64,000 bases of DNA from Caldilineaceae bacterium (lineage in GTDB: Bacteria; Chloroflexota; Anaerolineae; Caldilineales; Caldilineaceae). Under the pieces are notes generated by a model. That model made no database searches. It was not told the DNA's origin and saw only the letters and a list, made by a program, of their open reading frames with translations. The DNA is taken from the NCBI GenBank assembly GCA_022821585.1, contig JAJEDI010000034.1, positions 1-64,000 on the forward strand, written 5' to 3'. The position numbers and the translations under genes are program-made. Positions 61,246 to 64,000 of this stretch are shown one piece after another; the first letter of the stretch is position 1, and the number at the start of each line of letters is the position of its first letter.

Positions 61246-61326
61246 GACGGCTCCTCTCGTGAGTTTTCGGTTGTTGGCGACTGACAGTCGGGAACAGAAC
61301 AGGCTACAGTTGCGAAGGCGTGCGGT

Positions 61327-62046
61327 TCAGAAGCCGGAGGCGAAAAGATAGACGCTCAGCAGGAACAGGGCGATGGCAGACAGCGTGACAATCAGGATAA
61401 ACAGGAGCGGCAGCAGGACGGCGGCCAGCGAACGCAGACGGGGAAGACGCGTCACTTCCTCATTGGCCCTGACGTAGACGATAAAGGCCCAGATGACGCC
61501 GACCAGACTGCAGACACGGCCGAAGCAGGGGATGGGGGAGAGGCCGAGGAGCAGCAGGGGCGCGGAAGCGAAACCGGTGGCGGCGAAGAAGGGCTGCAAG
61601 CGGCAGGTGGCGCCGAGTACGCTGTTACAGACCATGACCAGGGCGCCGTAGACGATCCAAAGGGCGAGCCAGCGCAGCGGCCAGTTGATCCATTCGCCGA
61701 GAGCGCTGATGAAGGCTGCAAGCCAACCAGGCAGGGGCTGGGGGAGGCCGGCGATCAGCTGGAAGAGGTCGACCAGCTGGGCAGGACTGAACAGGGGGTA
61801 GATAAAGTCGATTGGTGCTTGCTGTAAGAGGGGGGCCTGTGCGCCGAGCCGGGCAAGAGGGAGGGCGGTACCAACTGAAGTAGCCTGCTCCCAGTTGACG
61901 AGGAAGGGCAGGAAACCGGCCAGGAGGCCGAGCAGGAAGACCATGCCCAGGGACTGGCGCATGGTGGTATCGGTGAAACCAGAGGCGCGCAACTGGACGG
62001 CGTCGCTCAATTTCTGCGGCGTGGGCAGCCAGTGGCGGATGTTCAC
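61327..62046 (-). CDS. Yip1-like membrane protein
   Basis: 239 residues, GTG start overlapping the stop of the upstream gene by four bases (GTGA). At least five hydrophobic segments follow a soluble N-terminus. The WLALWIVYGALVMVCNSVLG region and the Pro/Cys-rich PLLLLGLSPIPCFGRVCSLV loop resemble the Yip1 fold. A membrane function of unknown detail; probably acts with the gene at 62043. Confidence 0.7.
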   Translation of the reverse strand: MNIRHWLPTPQKLSDAVQLRASGFTDTTMRQSLGMVFLLGLLAGFLPFLVNWEQATSVGTALPLARLGAQAPLLQQAPIDFIYPLFSPAQLVDLFQLIAGLPQPLPGWLAAFISALGEWINWPLRWLALWIVYGALVMVCNSVLGATCRLQPFFAATGFASAPLLLLGLSPIPCFGRVCSLVGVIWAFIVYVRANEEVTRLPRLRSLAAVLLPLLFILIVTLSAIALFLLSVYLFASGF

Positions 62047-62747
62047 AGGCCGCCTCCGGCGATAAGGAGCAAGGCGCCAAAAGCTAGGGCGACAGCGGCG
62101 CTGACAAGCAGAAGCAGCAGATAAGTGCCGACCGCCACCAGTGCGGCGGGCCGGGGAGCCAGTTCGTGGGCCACTTCCAGCCCGCGAAAGGCGATGAGGA
62201 TGCCCCAGACGTGGACGAGGACGGCGGCGACGGAGACGAACGGTATCACGGTAAAGAGATAGAGAAGACGCGGGGCGGTGCTAAGGGCGACGGCACCCAA
62301 AGTCTGGGCGAGTGTGCCCTGTCCACCGGCTGCACGGGCAAGCAGGTGGCTGACGAAGCCAAAGAGGAACCAGTGGCCGATCAGGCCGAGAGGGGTCGTT
62401 GCCAGCGAAAGCAGGCGGAAGCCGACACTGTCATAGCCGCTGTAGGCAAGGAGAAGAGGCCAGCCGTTGCGCAGTGTGCGTTCCAGCTCGAACAGGGTTT
62501 CGCCGCCTGCCGTTCCCTGCCGAAGGGTTTGCAGGACAGTGTTGAGGAGGGCCTCAGAGGGCGGCAGCGAGGCGGTCAGGAGGAGGCTGCCGATGAGTTG
62601 GGCGACGGCGACGAGGACACCGATGCAGGCGCACAGGAAGAGTCCCTCAATCCAGGGATTGTCGTCGTCGACCATTTCTACGAATGGATCGGGTTCCAGA
62701 AGGAGGGCCTTCCCGATGAACCGCGGATAGTTCTGTGGTTGTAACAT
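62043..62747 (-). CDS. Yip1-like membrane protein
   Basis: 234 residues with an acidic soluble N-terminus (FVEMVDDDNPWIEGLFLCAC) and about five membrane segments. LGLIGHWFLFGFVSHLLARA and TLGAVALSTAPRLLYLFTVI are Yip1-like. Translationally coupled to the next gene. Confidence 0.7.
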   Translation of the reverse strand: MLQPQNYPRFIGKALLLEPDPFVEMVDDDNPWIEGLFLCACIGVLVAVAQLIGSLLLTASLPPSEALLNTVLQTLRQGTAGGETLFELERTLRNGWPLLLAYSGYDSVGFRLLSLATTPLGLIGHWFLFGFVSHLLARAAGGQGTLAQTLGAVALSTAPRLLYLFTVIPFVSVAAVLVHVWGILIAFRGLEVAHELAPRPAALVAVGTYLLLLLVSAAVALAFGALLLIAGGGL

Positions 62748-62967
62748 GCGGTTGCGACGTCTGCCCGGGCCGGAGGCCCTAGCCGGGCCTCTTTTGAGGG
62801 ATGGGCCATGTTCAGGTATGCAGATGCCTGTGCCATGCCCTTTGTTCAGTTCCGGGAATCATAGCATAGATTTCAGTTGGCCTTGAAAATCGGGACTGTC
62901 CGGTGAGCGGCGATAAGTTCCGGAGCAACCGGCGGCCAGCACCGCGATAGACGCGGAGGAGATGGAA

Positions 62968-64000
62968 ATGTCAGAGAAATTCACCTTTCTTCCGACCGGG
63001 AAGCTGTCGCCAGCGTTGCTGGCGGAGCTCATCTCGACCTTGCCGATCAGTGACCCCGACCTTTTTCTGGGGCCAGGCGTAGGCGAGGATGCCGCCATTA
63101 TTGAGGTTGGCGGGGCTTCGGGGGCGGGAGGCGCCTCCAGCAGGCGGGAACGCAGTCTGTCCCAAGAGGGGAGCGCGGACACGCTGCTTGCCGCGAAGAG
63201 CGATCCGATCACGTTTGCCACCGATGAGATTGGGTATTATGCGGTCAATGTATGTGCGAATGACCTGGCGGTTTGCGGGGCGCGGCCGCGCTTTTATCTG
63301 CCGACGGTGTTACTGCCCGTAGGGACGACTGAGGAGGAGGTGCGGGAGATATGCGACCAGTTGGGCGCAGCCTGCCGGGCACTGGACATCGTGGTGGCGG
63401 GCGGGCATACGGAGGTGACGGCTGCGGTGAATCAGCCGGTGGTGGCGGGTACGCTGCTGGGGGAGGTTGCGCGGGGGAAGGTGGTGCGGACGGGCGGCTG
63501 CCGGCCCGGCGACGTGGTGCTGCTGGTGGGGAGCGCGGGGGTTGAGGGAACGTCGATCATCGCGCGGGAGATGGGGGAGATCTTGTTGGAGCTGGGCTGG
63601 TCAGAGGAGGTTGTGGAGGAGGCGGGAAACTATTTGTACGAACCGGGGATCAGCGTGCTGGAGCCGGCGCTGGCGGCGGCGGAGGCGGGGCTGGTGACGG
63701 CGATGCACGATCCGACGGAGGGGGGCGTGGCGACCGGTTTGTGGGAGCTGGCCGACGCTTCGGGTTGCGGGTTGGAGGTGGAGTTGGGGGCGGTGCCGGT
63801 GACGCGCTTGACTGCGGCGGCGTGCGCGGTGTTTGGGCTTGACCCGTTGGGTACGATCGCGTCGGGAGGGCTGCTGGCGACGGCTGGGGGGGATGATGTG
63901 GATGCGGTGTTGGGATTGTGGCGGGGGATGGGGAGAGAGGGGCGGGTTATTGGGCGGGTGCTGCCGGCGGGGGCGGGCGTTTATGGGTTGCGCGAGGGTG
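62968..64000 (+). CDS. AIR-synthase/HypE-like protein, 3' end cut by window
   Basis: The first 344 codons of a PurM-like ATP-binding protein. The ATG at 62968 is favoured over the one at 62962, which abuts GGAGGAG. GPGVGEDAAII near 36 is the N-terminal motif, and MHDPTEGGVATGLWELAD near 246 is the nucleotide-binding signature of the HypE/SelD/ThiL group. A Ser/Gly/Arg-rich insert interrupts residues about 50-72. HypE dehydrates the thiocarboxamide ligand of hydrogenase; similar lone proteins in this phylum are uncharacterised. No hydrogenase genes are visible. The end of the gene is outside the window. Confidence 0.85.
   Translation, partial: MSEKFTFLPTGKLSPALLAELISTLPISDPDLFLGPGVGEDAAIIEVGGASGAGGASSRRERSLSQEGSADTLLAAKSDPITFATDEIGYYAVNVCANDLAVCGARPRFYLPTVLLPVGTTEEEVREICDQLGAACRALDIVVAGGHTEVTAAVNQPVVAGTLLGEVARGKVVRTGGCRPGDVVLLVGSAGVEGTSIIAREMGEILLELGWSEEVVEEAGNYLYEPGISVLEPALAAAEAGLVTAMHDPTEGGVATGLWELADASGCGLEVELGAVPVTRLTAAACAVFGLDPLGTIASGGLLATAGGDDVDAVLGLWRGMGREGRVIGRVLPAGAGVYGLREG

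Overview
The window is a high-GC bacterial chromosome segment. Its peptide-binding lipoproteins, its many sulfatases, Gfo/Idh/MocA oxidoreductases and phytanoyl-CoA dioxygenases, and its dispersed palindromic and heptamer repeats resemble a free-living or host-associated Chloroflexota lineage (Caldilinea-like). That placement is inferred from gene content only; no rRNA or other phylogenetic marker is present. No tRNA, rRNA or CRISPR array was seen.

Left edge (1-4863): an AT-richer island. A large PHP-phosphoesterase/SMC-like ATPase gene lies between two inverted, diverged copies of one IS3-family element (only the right end of the first is in the window). A pentapeptide-repeat gene cut by the second IS follows. 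This is the most defence-like locus here.

5-14 kb: a small unknown gene, a minus-strand lutABC lactate-oxidation operon with an M24 peptidase behind it, then three tandem single-stranded-DNA-binding protein genes on the plus strand. The first ssb has a near-consensus promoter overlapped by a LexA/DinR-like box. An enolase-superfamily gene follows, bracketed by copies of a roughly 160-bp repeat.

14-31 kb: mostly minus-strand catabolic genes: Gfo/Idh/MocA dehydrogenases, an SDR, a nucleotidyltransferase-fold protein, an orphan HicB-like antitoxin, and an operon of enolase-family dehydratase, DapA-family aldolase and sulfatase. Then come three tandem paralogous small membrane proteins of no recognised family and a sulfatase-Rieske pair. 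An MDR dehydrogenase and a gamma-glutamyltransferase are on the plus strand, followed by a zinc deacylase.

31-51.5 kb: a long, nearly unidirectional minus-strand catabolic block. It holds two paralogous beta-propeller (GH32-like) proteins, three consecutive Gfo/Idh/MocA genes, a GNAT, an aldo/keto reductase, two phytanoyl-CoA dioxygenases, a LEA-like/4-TM pair, and dipeptide-type ABC permeases with two duplicated binding proteins but no ATPase genes. A plus-strand class IV aminotransferase interrupts it. The likely theme is uptake and oxidative breakdown of decorated or sulfated sugars or related small organics.

52-64 kb: a ComM/YifB ATPase, a 71-bp tandem repeat, a TIM-barrel isomerase and an MFS exporter on the minus strand. 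On the plus strand are an alcohol dehydrogenase, a second isomerase and a phosphohexomutase. A Cys-rich small protein, a Yip1-like membrane pair and the start of a HypE/AIR-synthase-like gene cut by the window edge complete the region. Non-coding gaps are filled with at least five families of short repeats.
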